A stretch of DNA of 64,000 bases from Bagarius yarrelli (taxonomy: Eukaryota > Chordata > Actinopteri > Siluriformes > Sisoridae). The notes under the pieces are model-generated. The model had not been told where the DNA came from and did no database searches. It saw nothing but the letters and a program-made list of their open reading frames with translations. Shown here one piece after another: positions 34,241-45,212 of this stretch. Each line of letters opens with the position of its first letter. The stretch's first letter is position 1. The translations under genes were made by a program, and so were the position numbers. The stretch is from NCBI GenBank assembly GCA_005784505.1, contig VCAZ01000025.1:1984501-2048500 (forward strand), in the 5' to 3' direction.

Positions 34241-34680
34241 TGGAAATTCTGTGTGTTTAGTCATGTGCTTTCTGTTTGTCTTTACTTCCAGGTCTTGTGA
34301 TTGGTTAATCGTTTCCCTTATTGTGTCCAGGTGTTGCTTGTTTCCCAGTTAGTCTGTGCATATATACCCCTGTGTTTCAATCTCTCTTTCTCTTACATAA
34401 ACAGCTCCTGTCAGGCTAGGGCTAGGGCTAGGGCTAGGGCTAGGGCTAGGGCTAGGGCTAGGGCTAGGGCTAAGGCTAAGGCTAAGGCTAAGGCTAAGGC
34501 TAAGGCTAAGGCTAAGGCTAAGGCTAAGGCTAAGGCTAAGGCTAAGGCTAAGGCTAGTTTCCTTTGTTTGTTTCTTATATTCCTTCTATGTTATTTCCTT
34601 TCCTGTTGATAAAGTTCTGTGGCATCATCCCCTAGTCTTCAGCTCCACAACTACCCCAACCCTGACAAGAACCGATCAAA
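34241..34680 (+). repeat. Fish interspersed repeat carrying a hexamer expansion
   Basis: CTTGTGATTGGTTAATCG, TCCAGGTGTTGCTTGTTTCC and, on the right, GATAAAGTTCTGTGGCATC with CTCCACAACTACCCCAACCC match the layout of a widespread teleost repeat that ends in an ACCCTGACA-type sequence. Its reverse arm resembles 61860-62050. Confidence 0.6.
34416..34553. repeat. (CTAGGG)9 followed by (CTAAGG)14
   Basis: Nine perfect CTAGGG units at 34416-34469, then 14 perfect CTAAGG units at 34470-34553, with a single clean switch point. A 102-codon ORF crossing it reads as Arg-Ala then Lys-Ala runs and is an artefact. Confidence 0.97.
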
Positions 34681-35739
34681 AACATCATAAAATCACTGAT
34701 TTAATGAACCGCTTTAGCAGAAGGCGTTGTGCAAATTAAAGAGTCGAAGCAGCAACAAATGAATATTATTCAACACATTTGAAGGGGTTTTTTTTTTATT
34801 CCTGACTGTAACCCTATGTGTTACATGTGATTTTTTTTTTGTCTTGCTTACACGATTGTTAGTCATATTCCATCTGTACCACATTGGAGGAAAAAAACGG
34901 AATTGGGTCACTTGATACATGCAGTAGCCTTAATATCAGGTTTAAATAACGGTTCCTGTCATTGGTAAAAAAAAGAACATGAGCCCAGAAAAACCAAAAT
35001 GCAAGACAGAGAGTGAAAAATAACCGATGGATGATGGAGGTTTTTACTTCCTTGAACTGACTTCTATCTCATATTATTTTCTTTTAATCAATAAACTGTA
35101 TTAAACAGCTAAATTACCAACAAAGTATTTTCTGACTTTACAGCCTCTGTCTTTGTCTACAGTATCAGAAACTGCCTCTGCCTCACCAGTCACACAAATC
35201 TGTTCTATATTCTAGATGGCTGAGATACTGCATACATTTATGAAGCTTTGTTTTGTTACCAGTCAAATTCTGATCAATACAAAGTGCTACCACTCAGGAG
35301 CTCCCTACCCGAAGACCCTCAGTTATAGAGTTCATTAATAAAATCAGTGCATCCTCACATTCTCGCTACTTCCTGTGTGAATTGAAGGTGGTCCAACTCT
35401 TCATTGATTGGCAATTTAATAATGGTTTTCAATGGGGAAAAAAAAATCCATCAACGCTGACAAGCAAAACATACATATTGCTTTAGACATCATCATCACC
35501 TCGTTCCAGAAACAGACGTGTGAATCATCAGATTATTGACTGTCCTGGGCTTTGATTTATCACCACCTTGAGTCTAAGGACATGTAGTTAAAAATAAAGT
35601 GACTTTACTGAACAATTTTCCTCAGGAACAATAACATATTTCTGTTAGTTGTGGCAATTTTTATTTGGTTAAAAGTACTTCTATAAACCCAGTTGGTTAT
35701 TTTCCTATAAAATGATGCTCAAATTTGTTTGTTTTCTCT
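34681..35739. other. Unique AT-rich DNA
   Basis: No gene is seen. GAGCTCCCTACCCGAAGACC near 35298 reads like old transposon sequence, but the match is too weak to call. Confidence 0.45.
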
Positions 35740-36180
35740 CATCATTACTAATGACCATGATTAGTATTTCAAGTTCACTAATTTGATTAGACAACTGGAT
35801 ATTTGGCTTCATGGTCCGGATACATGGCATACTTATTCTAGCATTTATTTTATTTTATTAAAGCCATTATTACACATACTATAGGTTGTTGTTCGGAGGG
35901 ATTCACGAAATAAAAAAATTGTAACTAACAATTAAGTTAACCGATAATCACAAGTTCGATTCCGATACAGATACCGATAAACAAATGACTTATTATTTTC
36001 AAAGTATACGTTACATATAATCGGCACCCGGAGAATAGAAATTTTAAGATACACAGATAAAAGTGATATTTTAGAAGATTTGGTCCAACTATAAGAATAA
36101 AACATCAGTCCTGACCCTTCAATTGTTTTAATTTTTGTGTAAGACACCAGCGATAATTTATTGTACTTTTAAAAACTAAA
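35740..36180. repeat. Module A of an unclassified composite repeat
   Basis: Shares TTGATTAGACAACTGGA, ATTACACATACTATAGGTTG, TTCCGATACAGATACCGATA and TTTTTGTGTAAGACACCAG with 37560-37990. In both places it is followed by module B. Confidence 0.8.
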
Positions 36181-36545
36181 CAACCGCCAGTTTTCATTAG
36201 GAAGCAGCCCAAATATCATCAACCAGCCCAAAGCATTTATTTCAGGTCTGATTAAAAGAACCCCAGTTGGGTGGGACCGCCCAATCTGGCAACACTGTCT
36301 GCAGTCACCTGCACTCAAAAAGCAGATAAATCTTGGATTAATTTAAATGATTGATTTACCAGCAAGCGTAATTTATCGGATCTAGTTATCAGATTTTATT
36401 TATTTATCAAAGCAATAAAAATGACGATTTTCACCCAGATCAGCTAATAATTCATAAGAAACACACGTTTCCTTGCTCATCCATGAAAATATCCGAACTG
36501 CTAATTATCAATCAGTAAAAAATGTAAAAAAGACATGATTAAGAC
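36181..36545. repeat. Module B, second copy
   Basis: GAAGCAGCCCAAATATCATC, AATCTGGCAACACTGTCTGC, TTTACCAGCAAGCGTAATTT and CTGCTAATTATCAATCAGT. Close relative of 33738-34046 and 38030-38225. Confidence 0.82.
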
Positions 36546-36574
36546 CTTAAGTTAATTAGAAGCATGACTCTCTT

Positions 36575-36840
36575 AGTAGCCTTAATATTAAGGCACAATG
36601 CATTTATTTCTGACTTGATCACAAGAATCCCAACTAGGCAGGAAATTAACCAATCTGGCAACACTTGGCAGAAACCCACCCAATCTGGCAACACTGGCTG
36701 CAGTCACTTGCACTCGGAAAGTGGATGAACCTCGAATAAATCAGACTGATTGATTGATTTATCAGCAAGTGTAGTTTATCGTCATTTTCACCCATATCGT
36801 CTGATTATTACTGTCTGATTAATATCGAGCATCCCTAGTT
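36575..36840. repeat. Module B, third copy (diverged)
   Basis: CCAATCTGGCAACACTTGGC, the same phrase again at about 36675, then GCAGTCACTTGCACTCGG and TTTATCAGCAAGTGTAG. It is tandem to the preceding B copy. Confidence 0.78.
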
Positions 36841-37314
36841 ATTAATCTGTGTGTTCACATGACGATACTCACCGTTCTGTCCAGCTGTGGTTTCTTTAGG
36901 ATAAAATAGCAAAAATATTAATATTAGGTAGCCATATTGTGTTAGAAATGTCAGTTATTCGATTCAATATCAGTTGTTTATAATTTCTTGCTATGGTACT
37001 GAATGTCAGCATGACTGTCATTTGGCTGGAGATAAACTGCAACTAATCTTTTTCAGCATAACAGCACTGAAGCTCGTGCGGTATTGTTTCATTAAAGAAC
37101 ACAATGTCATTCATTTCTAGTCACGTTTAATGTCATGGGAAACTGATGAAACAAGTCAGTTTCTGTTATTACATTTTGTAACAGTCAATCCATCACAAGC
37201 TTTTGATTCTTTCCTTCTTTCAGCTTATTACAGTGAGAAAACCCGTCCATAGGGTTAGAGCAACTCTTGAAACCGTGGACATTTGGGGATTTTTTTGTAA
37301 AATAAAAGTCATCT
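36841..37314. other. Unique stretch inside the module cluster
   Basis: No repeat match and no gene is seen. Confidence 0.45.
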
Positions 37315-37545
37315 TTGGGGCAGGTAGGGTATGCAAAATTAAAATATTTCTGGTAGCCCTTCAGGTTGACAGTTTTTGGTAGCCTGAAATAAATTTAAGT
37401 AGCCTGAATAAAACTGACATTATTTTTAATGTGGAATATTATAAAAGAGACAAAACATTAATAAAAAAAAAAAGCAAAACACATAGAAATCATATAAAAT
37501 AATGAAATTACAATTATCATTAAATAAAACATTTTAACTGATAAT
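37315..37545. repeat. Module C of the composite repeat
   Basis: TAGGGTATGCAAAATTAAAA, CAGTTTTTGGTAGCCTGAAA and TTTAAGTAGCCTGAATAAAA. The same phrases occur at 38225-38450. Module A follows directly. Confidence 0.82.
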
Positions 37546-38029
37546 TAAGTTCTTTTTCCGATACAGATACTGCTCAACAATGAGTCCATATACTACTATC
37601 ATAATTAGTGTTTTTAGTTACTAACTTGATTAGACAACTGGACCTCCTTCCATATTTACTCTATAAGTATGATCTCAGTTTAGCTATATGACCCCTTATT
37701 CTAGCAGTAGTTTATATTACTTATTACACATACTATAGGTTGTTAGTAGGGGTGCACAAAATGGAAAAATGAAAGTCCTTCTCATGGCTGATTCCGATAC
37801 AGATACACACTGAGTTTATATTATCATATTCTAATTTTCATCCAAGATAAACTGATGAAACTGATTTTTTTTTTTGTAACTCTGGCCGAACTTTATAAGC
37901 AGACATCAGTTCTGACGCTTTAAATATTTTTATTTTTGTGTAAGACACCAGTAATGATTAATTGTATATTTTTTTATTCAAAAATGTATAAAATTTCATG
38001 TTGCCAGTTGTATCAAGAAGCAGCTTAAA
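37546..38029. repeat. Module A, second copy
   Basis: TTGATTAGACAACTGGAC, ATTACACATACTATAGGTTG, GATTCCGATACAGATACA and TTTTTGTGTAAGACACCAG, matching 35740-36180. Confidence 0.8.
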
Positions 38030-38224
38030 TATTAATAACCAGACCAATGCATGTATTTGTGGTCTGATTTATTAAAAAGAAGACCAATTAGGCGGCATAC
38101 CACCCAATCTTGCAACAATGTCTGCAGCTACTTGCACACGGAATGCAGATGAATCTCGGATAAATCAGACTGATCGATTGATATACCAGCAAGCCAAATT
38201 TTATCTGATCTAGTTATGGAATTT
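38030..38224. repeat. Module B, fourth copy
   Basis: GGCATACCACCCAATCTTGC, TGTCTGCAGCTACTTGCAC and ATACCAGCAAGCCAAATTTT, followed immediately by module C. Confidence 0.8.
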
Positions 38225-38450
38225 CAGTCATTTAGGGTATGCAAAATAAAAATAAAAAAATCTGGTAGTTCTTTAAGGCGGCACTATACAGTTTTTGGTA
38301 GCCCGAAATGAATTTAAGTTACCCGAATAAAACATTATTTTAAAGTAGAATATTAAATATCAATAAAACAAAAATTAAAAATACAAATAACAATCGTATC
38401 AAATAATAAAATTACAACCAACATTAAAGATATTTAGTTTTAATTAAACA
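38225..38450. repeat. Module C, second copy
   Basis: TTTAGGGTATGCAAAATAAA, ACAGTTTTTGGTAGCCCGAA and AAGTTACCCGAATAAAAC. The C-A-B-C order at 37315-38450 supports an A-B-C unit of about 0.9 kb. Confidence 0.8.
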
Positions 38451-39205
38451 TAATTTTGCATTTGCTCTCTCTTCCAGTTTGCAAGTGAAAGTAAAAACCG
38501 AGCGTGCATTTAAAAGCGAGTTTATAACTATGCCGATGGTCATCTTACAGACAACATAATTACCCGACTTTATTTGTGAGAGAATGCAACAGCGTTAAAA
38601 TGTATTTCTGCTCACTAGCTGTAAGATAGTGCCACAGACAGGGCGATTTTCACACTACTGTTCGAACAACTGACACTACTGTCAGAACTGCTGAATCCAG
38701 CATTCACAAGCATAAACATTATATAGCCATCATTTCCCTGACTTCAAATAGTATCTTAAAAAACAAATTGAAAACAATTTCCTGTAACACACAAACACAC
38801 ACACAGACACACACACACATAAGGCTGTTTCCCATCATTAATTTAACAAACCAAACATCTTTCAGCTGTGAAACAAGAATTTGAATACACAGGCTGTAAA
38901 CATGAGACGTAGTGAACAGCGCAGTCTGTTTACCTGGATTGAAGCTAAATACAGAATCATTACAGCCTAATATATTTATTTCATTTACACAATATAAATA
39001 TGGGCTAGCAGCAAGGCTATGCTGATTATGCTATGGCTATGCTATGTTGTTCAGCTAAACAGTCATGTATGTAGCAAGAGCTATCTGATGTTGCTTTTAA
39101 ATTAGTCTGAACGTGGGTAAACTCTTCAACAGGAACATTGTTTTCCAGAAGGCTAAACGTAGGGGGTGTGGCCTAAAGCCTGATTAGTGAAGCAGGATGT
39201 TAGAA
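38451..39205. other. Unique DNA
   Basis: No gene is seen. A CA-rich patch lies near 38790-38818, and the motif GCTATGCT recurs near 39020-39050. Confidence 0.5.
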
Positions 39206-39362
39206 GCTGGGAATGTGGTAGCTCAGTGATTAAGGTGTTGGACCCCCAACTGGAAGAGATGCCACCACTCGGCCCCTGAGCAAGACCCTTGACCCCCCAG
39301 ATGCTCAGTTGGATAAGAGAAATAAATGTAAGTCAATCTGCCAAATGCTGTAAATGTAAATG
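39206..39362 (+). repeat. SINE-A, first half of a head-to-tail dimer
   Basis: GTGGTAGCTCAGTGATTAAG, CTCGGCCCCTGAGCAAGAC, and tail CAATCTGCCAAATGCTGTAA. The B-box region is deleted. Confidence 0.9.
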
Positions 39363-39520
39363 TGAGACCGAAGTTTGATTTCCAGCCCTACCAAGAATAC
39401 ACTGCTGGGCCCCCCGAGCAAGGCCCTTAACCCCCAACTGTGTATAAATCAGTTGTATAAAAGAGATAAATGTAAGTCGCTCTGGAAAAAGACGTCTGCC
39501 AAATGTGGCAAGTGTAAATA
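39363..39520 (+). repeat. SINE-A, second half of the dimer
   Basis: Begins inside the head at AAGTTTGATTTCCAGCC and runs through GCTGGGCCCCCCGAGCAAGG to tail GACGTCTGCCAAATGTGG. It joins the preceding tail directly. Confidence 0.88.
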
Positions 39521-39802
39521 AGGGCTATTGAGGTGGTTATTAATTGACTGACATTAAGAAATTTGATGCACGAATCTGAACTGAAAGTTATATACTACCA
39601 TTACTGGTTAGTTATATTAACCTCATAACCTTATAACTAACATTACATTACATTTTCTTAGCAAGAGGCACACATGTTCCCCTGCTCATCTATGTAAATA
39701 TCCAATCGGCTAATTGGCAAGCAGTGAAAAGTTAAACAAAATCACGCTTAAGAGCTTCAGTTAATTGGAAGTCTGATTTCTGGTGGCAGATTGTTGACAT
39801 TC
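39521..39802. other. Unique DNA with a module B scrap
   Basis: About 39680-39760 holds CAATCGGCTAATTGGC and neighbours related to module B. No gene is seen. Confidence 0.5.
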
Positions 39803-39965
39803 ACATTTACGGCATTTGGCAGACGACCTTATCCAGAGCGCCTTACATTTATCCCCTTTACACATCTGAGCAATTGTGGGCTCAGGGGCCCACCAGTGGT
39901 ATCTTCCAGCTTTTCATCCTCCAATTAGCAGTCCGACACCACTGTGCTCCCACTGTGTTACCATG
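39803..39965 (-). repeat. SINE-A copy
   Basis: ACATTTACGGCATTTGGCAG, CTTATCCAGAGCGCCTTAC and CTCAGGGGCCCACCAGTGG, with a degenerate head at the right. Two plus-strand ORFs of 75-94 codons start within it and are not genes. Confidence 0.92.
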
Positions 39966-40199
39966 TTTCCCATGTTTGGGTCATGTGTTGATCCCCTTAG
40001 ATGTAGAAAGTTCTTCACAGTTTACACAGAAAACGGTTGTTCTACTGGTGGAAATGAATTGTCGATACAGGATGAGAGACAAAATGAGGGATACAGGATG
40101 AGAGACCAGATTTATTCAAGCTGGAAAAAAGTCATGGCAATTCAATTAACCACTCTTTAAAACAGAGCAGAAAAACCCAGAGGAGGAAACCAGTGGACT

Positions 40200-40710
40200 A
40201 GAGTAAACACAGGCTAATCTGGATTGTTGAACATGTGGTGGTCTGATGAAACTCGAATCCATTGATCCAATCTGCCTTTGAACAAACGTTTAAGTTGGTG
40301 ATTGTAGTGTAACAATGTGAGGCATGTTCTGTGACCCCTTTTATATTGATCATGGCCACCATTTACCCATCTCCTAATGACTATTGCCCACATGATAATG
40401 CCCCATGTCCCAAAGCACAAACCATCTCAGAACACGACAATGGATTCAGTTTACTACAGTCTGAAACACTTCCACACCTGCATACAGTAGAACACAGCTG
40501 AGATGTGGTATTTGTAGCATAATTGTACAACTGTCAAATCTACAACAATTATTATGACAACATAAACCTCAATCTGAAAAAGCCCCTTGATGAATCCATG
40601 CCCTGAGGAACTGAAGCTGTTCTGAGAGAAGTTCCGGGCTCTACGCAGTATTAGCTTGATGTTCTATATAACACTGCCAGTAAATGGATGTGTTCTATAT
40701 TACATTTTAA
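40200..40710 (+). mobile_element. Tc1-like element remnant
   Basis: Decayed transposase blocks in changing frames: TGGTCTGATGAAACTCGA (WSDETR, first catalytic Asp motif), CATGATAATGCCCCATGTCC (HDNAPCP, second catalytic Asp motif) with KAQTISEH after it, and ATCCATGCCCTGAGGAACTG near 40595, which resembles the 3' coding end of the family. The SPDLNPIE block is not seen between them, and no open frame or terminal repeat survives. Confidence 0.7.
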
Positions 40711-41354
40711 ATTTAAGGATTAACATCTGCCGTGTAAATATGAGACCCCACAAAGGACGACTGTGAGCCAGACACCAGGGGTCTGGTGTCATTACCTCAC
40801 AAACAACAAGCCTATTAAGAGTAATTACAAGAGCTGACTGTCTCAGACGTACTGATCGGTGGCTATGCTGCTATGCAGGCTATAATCACCTTCAGCATAA
40901 TTCAGACAGACTGCCAGATGTGTTATATCGTGCCTGGCTCAATACCTATAAAAAATCAAACAATAAACACACACACACCCCGTGTGTAAATAAATCACTC
41001 GGATTCTGTTCACAGCACTTCCTGCTCAGTGCTGAGGGAAGGTAAAAACTCTGATGTACTATTCGAGCGTAGTCGTAGCAATGGGGTAGATGAGGGAGCA
41101 ATATAACATGTAGCAGCATATATGCATCGCCCCCTAGGGGGCCCTCCGTCTCACGTTATGCTGGCTGTGCTTGCTTTGTCCTGATGAGACGGCCGCCATT
41201 TTCAAACTTGCACATCGCTTACTCATGCATTTGCTAATTTAAACTTGAAGAGGACATATCCGTCTAACAGCCAGTAGGAGGTGTACACAATACTAAATAA
41301 ATAATTAATTATTGTTGATCCATATTCAATAAAAAAAAAAAGACAAAAACCAGA
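40711..41354. other. Unique DNA
   Basis: Contains the GC-rich GCCGCCATTTT-bearing stretch annotated separately at 41140-41199. Otherwise no gene or repeat is recognised. Confidence 0.45.
41140..41199 (-). promoter_or_regulatory. YY1-type motif with an ATG, possible first exon (weak)
   Basis: On the minus strand AAAATGGCGGCC matches the YY1 site often found over the start codon of TATA-less genes. The frame from 41199 reads MAAVSSGQSKHSQHN and then meets GTGAGA, a possible but weak splice donor. Without splicing it stops after 20 codons. The flanking CGCCCCCTAGGGGG palindrome is a motif also found in fish repeats, so this may be repeat sequence. Confidence 0.2.
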
Positions 41355-41745
41355 TATGCAATGTTCAAGCAGATAAACTTTATTGTCTCTTGCAAAAATT
41401 CACCCATTTTGAATTTAATGCCTGCAACATGTTTCAAAAGATTTGGGACAGGGGTATTTTCACCACTGTATTACATCACCTTTTTCTTTCAACAATAAGC
41501 TTTTGGAAACTGGGACACTAAGTGTTGAAGTCTGTAGCTGAAATTCTTTCCCGACTTTGGGCCATCGTTTTTTACACTTTATAAAGTGCCACAAATTTTC
41601 AATGGGAGACAGGTCTGGACTTCAGACAGGACATCCTAGTTCCCACAATCTTTTACTTTAAAGCCATGCTATTAAAACATGTGCAGAATGTGGCTTGACA
41701 TTGTCTTGCTGAAGTAAGCGGGACGTCCCTGAAAAAGATATATAT
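41355..41745 (-). mobile_element. Tc1-like element 3' remnant
   Basis: Read on the minus strand, QDNVKPHSAHVLIAWL, then SPDLSPIENLWHFIKCKK, the second catalytic Asp and the DLNPIE-type block with the third acidic residue of Tc1 transposases, interrupted by stops. Nucleotide blocks such as TTTCAATGGGAGACAGGTCTG (complement) are those of a common teleost Tc1-type repeat. The right end runs into a short TA run near 41738. Confidence 0.88.
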
Positions 41746-42339
41746 ATATCGCTTGGACAGAAGCATTATAGAGACAAATGTAGCGTTATAGAGACAAATT
41801 TGATAGTGTATCTGAAACAAAACCACAAAATACTAAACTATTCCCTTATGACTTCCTCTAAATCAAAATCTCTCAATGAAAATCTTGATAACTTATAACT
41901 TTATGACCTCATCTTCCAATTTAATGCTCTCTTAAACAACTACGCGCCACCTTTGGCAACGTGTCTTGCTCTACAGTAGAAACTTTTCAAAAGCAAACAT
42001 GTTTCTTTGGTTTATTTTTGGCAGTATATCTTCCCACACACGCTTCTCTTTCACAACTATCATTTGGGTTTATTCATTCATTTGTGATAAAGTGATATTA
42101 CAGTAAATGCTGAAATGTTACAACCCCAGACCGAGCAAGGATGTGTTTTTACCATCATACACCAATCAGCCATTCCTTATAACTCCCTGCCAGCAGCGCA
42201 TGATCAAGTGCAGCGTGAACATATACAGCAAAAAACACAATTTCCTCGTCAAAGATATCATCCTGCTTAAAGTAAGCAGGTGTGGGTGAAGATAACAGTG
42301 AGAAATACTCCCTCTGAGCAAAACTCTTTCTTTATTGCG
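41746..42339. other. AT-rich unique DNA
   Basis: The motif TTATAGAGACAAAT is repeated at about 41767 and 41786. No gene is seen. Confidence 0.5.
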
Positions 42340-42482
42340 TGCCAGTGTGAGGTTGTTTGTCTGTATGTGGCCCTGTGCTGGACTGGTGACCTGTCCAGGT
42401 TGACCTCTGCCTTTCACCTAATGACAGATACATGTGACCCGGATTAAAAATAAGTAGGTAGGGATGGATGGATGGATGGATG
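42340..42482 (+). repeat. SINE-B 3' fragment plus (GGAT)n
   Basis: GTGGCCCTGTGCTGGACTGG, GACCTGTCCAGGTTGACC and CATGTGACCCGGATTAAAA, running into GGAT units at 42465-42482. Confidence 0.88.
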
Positions 42483-42834
42483 TTTAGCATTGTGTAACAT
42501 AAAGTCATTAGCTGGACTTCATGAAAATGGACATTCTTTCTACATATACTTTCTTTCTACATTTTCTTATACACTGTAATAAGAAAATCGAACCTTTGAC
42601 ATCTGAAATGTTTGGGTTTCACTGTCAGGGTCAAGAAGTTTAAACATTGCTGGAATGAATCTGCATAAACGTTTTTCTATTCTGGTATAATACAATGATA
42701 ATAGCACACCGCATCTCTTGAGACTATGTGCAATGTGCAGCTTTAAATTCATGAATGTTTCCTCGTGTCCATTAGAGGACATGGAGGCATAAAGGAATTT
42801 ATAAGCGAAGCTATAAGATCATTTTCAGTTTCAG
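42483..42834. other. Unique DNA
   Basis: No gene is seen. The 71-codon minus-strand frame at 42567-42782 is unrecognised. Confidence 0.5.
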
Positions 42835-43200
42835 GAATCTACATCTGTCTCACTATTTGTATATGTGTCTGTCCATCTGTCTTACTGTCTGTCCCCTTTA
42901 TCTTTGTCTGTGTCTATTTATCTGTCTGTATATGTGTCTCTGTCCATCTCTTTCTGTACATTTGTCTGTCCTCTGTTTTCTATCTGAATTTTTCTATTTA
43001 TCTGTGTGTGTATGTGTCTGACTTTCTGTTTATCTATCTTTGTCTGTGCATTTGTCTGTCCCCCATCTTTCTATCTGTATTTATGTCTATTTGTCTGTCT
43101 GTATATGCGTCTGTCCCTCTGTCTTTTTTTCCATGTCTGTCTCACTGTCTGTATGTGTCTCCTGCTCTGTCTTTCTGTCTGTATCTGTCTGTCAACCTGA
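42835..43200. repeat. Degenerate TGTCTGTC low-complexity array
   Basis: Loosely repeated CTGTCTGTATATGTGTCTGT-type units. The 147-codon plus-strand ORF crossing it (Cys/Leu/Ser/Val-rich) is a read-through, not a membrane protein. Related sequence occurs at 62700-62945 and 63350-63680. Confidence 0.88.
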
Positions 43201-43744
43201 TATATTGAAAATGGTATAATTGTCTAATCGGAAGTCTCAAAATGCAACACAAATGTCAACGAAAATAACAAAAGCCGCTACATTTAATACGAGACATTCA
43301 ACAACACAAAACATCCAAACAGAGACAAATATTAATAAACCACAGACATTTTAGAAACACCCAGTGACCTTTGCAGTATGTTTGGTATTTTCCACAGCTC
43401 TTTCTTCCTGATTGGATGGTCCCCCATCACCGCGCCTTACCTCACCCTCACCCTGAATTAACTGCAGAAAGGAGGAAGCTGCTAAATTTCAGCTCAACTA
43501 AATTCAAACAGAAGTGAATCTGTACCCTGCTTTGCCGCGCCGCGCTTTCTATCTCTCCTCCGTATATTACAGGCGACAGATAAAGCAGGCTGGCCGGGAT
43601 ACATCTCACACAGGCAATTTCCTCTCCCACCTGCTTCTTCTGAATTCTCCATCAAGAGTGGAACACCATTTTTAGGCGGTCTTGCAAATTTCATAACGGG
43701 CCCGGCTCTTGCCGACCATAGAAGGGTGGAACTAGTTAATGTGT
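43201..43744. other. Unique DNA, candidate conserved non-coding stretch (43380-43700)
   Basis: 43380-43700 is GC-balanced with CpGs (TTGCCGCGCCGCGCTTTC) and no repeat. The 60-66 codon minus-strand frames here show no domain. Confidence 0.35.
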
Positions 43745-43796
43745 AGATAGATAGATAGATAGATAGATGGATGGATGGATGGATGGATGGATGGAT
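43745..43796. repeat. (GATA)n followed by (GGAT)n
   Basis: GATA units to about 43768, then GGAT units. Confidence 0.95.
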
Positions 43797-44954
43797 GCAC
43801 CATTACTTATAGCCAATCAAATAGGAAACTGTTTGATTTTTCGTTGTGTACTGCTGTCTTTACCAAATTTTAATTGGGTAGGCAAGACAAACATTTGGGT
43901 GGGCTCAGCCCGCCCTTGCCCATGCCTAGAGCCGGCCCTGTTTCTTAACATAGGAACCCAGAATCAGGGTGTTCAGTCATTATCTAATCTCTTTTTTAAA
44001 CAACATTTTCACTTTATTTCTGTAATAAGCTTTTAAAAGCTCAAACCTGCTAACAAAACCGGCATCAGGTTTCTGCTATATAATTTCTTTAGTTTAGTCC
44101 ACAAATATTCCACAGGCTTCAGGTGATGTATGGGATGTCATTTGTGATGTCATAATTTATAGCTTTGGCCATATTTAATCTAGATGTTGTTTGGAAGTTT
44201 TGCTCACACACTTTTATGAAGTTCTCTTCACACTCAAAACATGATGCAACTTTACACTCGGGATGAAGCTTTCACAGTTTTTTCATCCATCCCAATCCCA
44301 TTTCCACTACCCCGTCCTCCGTCTCCATTTTGCTCATTCCTATAAAGGGGTAGCAGTGTCTAGATTCTAAAGGTGTAGTGGTAGAATTTAATAGAAAATA
44401 TCTTCTATAACCTACACACTGCCAGACATTTCATGACAGTGATTTTATTAATATTATCTCAAGCTATTACACTTCTTACGACGGATTGTTGCGTATGCGC
44501 AGATTAGCGTAAAGAATTAAAAAAAACTTGGTTGACTTTTTCATTGACATTATTGAATTTAGGTTATTTTTAATTTTAGTCAATTTTGGTGGTGTGATAA
44601 TTGATAGTTTAAGAGGGCTAAAATGACAGACAGGTGGGGACTAAAGCCTCTCGAAAAGGGTCTAGAACTGACCCTGTTTTGGGGTATAGTTCATTTTTTT
44701 TAACTAAAGGTTATTTATTTTTGGATGCTTCTGTAATTTATGCCTTTTTTCTTTGAATGCAGTGTCTGGGAAGATATTTATACTTGCATAAATTTGTGCT
44801 CCTAAGGGGGGACCCACAGCCACATTCATACCTTCCTCCCGACACACACACACACACACACACATCCTACCATAAATCTAATTAGAACAGATAGACAATT
44901 AAGCATGTTTAATAAGTCATTACATCAACTGTTAAAAGAGAAATATTACTTGAT
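43797..44954. other. Unique DNA with a shared repeat scrap and a CA run
   Basis: 43875-43940 (GTGGGCTCAGCCCGCCC, CATGCCTAGAGCCGGCCC) matches 2690-2775. (CA)n lies at 44842-44864. No gene is seen. Confidence 0.5.
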
Positions 44955-45212
44955 CTCCCTGTGTTTGTGTGGGTTTACTCCAGATTCTCCGGTTTCCTCC
45001 CACAGTCCAAAAACATGTATGTTAGATTGATTGGTAATTCTAAATTGCCCATACGAGTGCGTATGTGTGGCTTTGTGATGCACTCGCGACCTGTCCAGGG
45101 TGTACCCCTCCTGCCTTTTGCCCTTTCAGAGACGGCCGGGATAGACTCCAGCAGATCCCTGTGACCCCGAATTAGGGAATAATCAGGTATAGAAAATGAA
45201 TGAATGAATAAA
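44955..45212 (+). repeat. SINE-B copy, head lost
   Basis: TCTCCCTGTGTTTGTGTGGG, CCTCCCACAGTCCAAAAACA, CGACCTGTCCAGGGTGTACC, CTGTGACCCCGAATTAGGGA and a GAATGAATGAAT tail. Confidence 0.95.

Noticed and set aside
34416..34553. Interstitial telomere sequence
   Set aside because: No TTAGGG unit is present, and the array lies inside an interspersed repeat, so a telomere fusion or repair origin is not supported.
34301..34609. 102-codon ORF with Arg-Ala and Lys-Ala repeats
   Set aside because: Pure translation of the CTAGGG/CTAAGG hexamer array.
42765..43208. 147-codon plus-strand ORF that looks like a hydrophobic membrane protein
   Set aside because: Read-through of a degenerate TGTCTG array. Its Cys/Leu/Ser/Val composition follows from the repeat.
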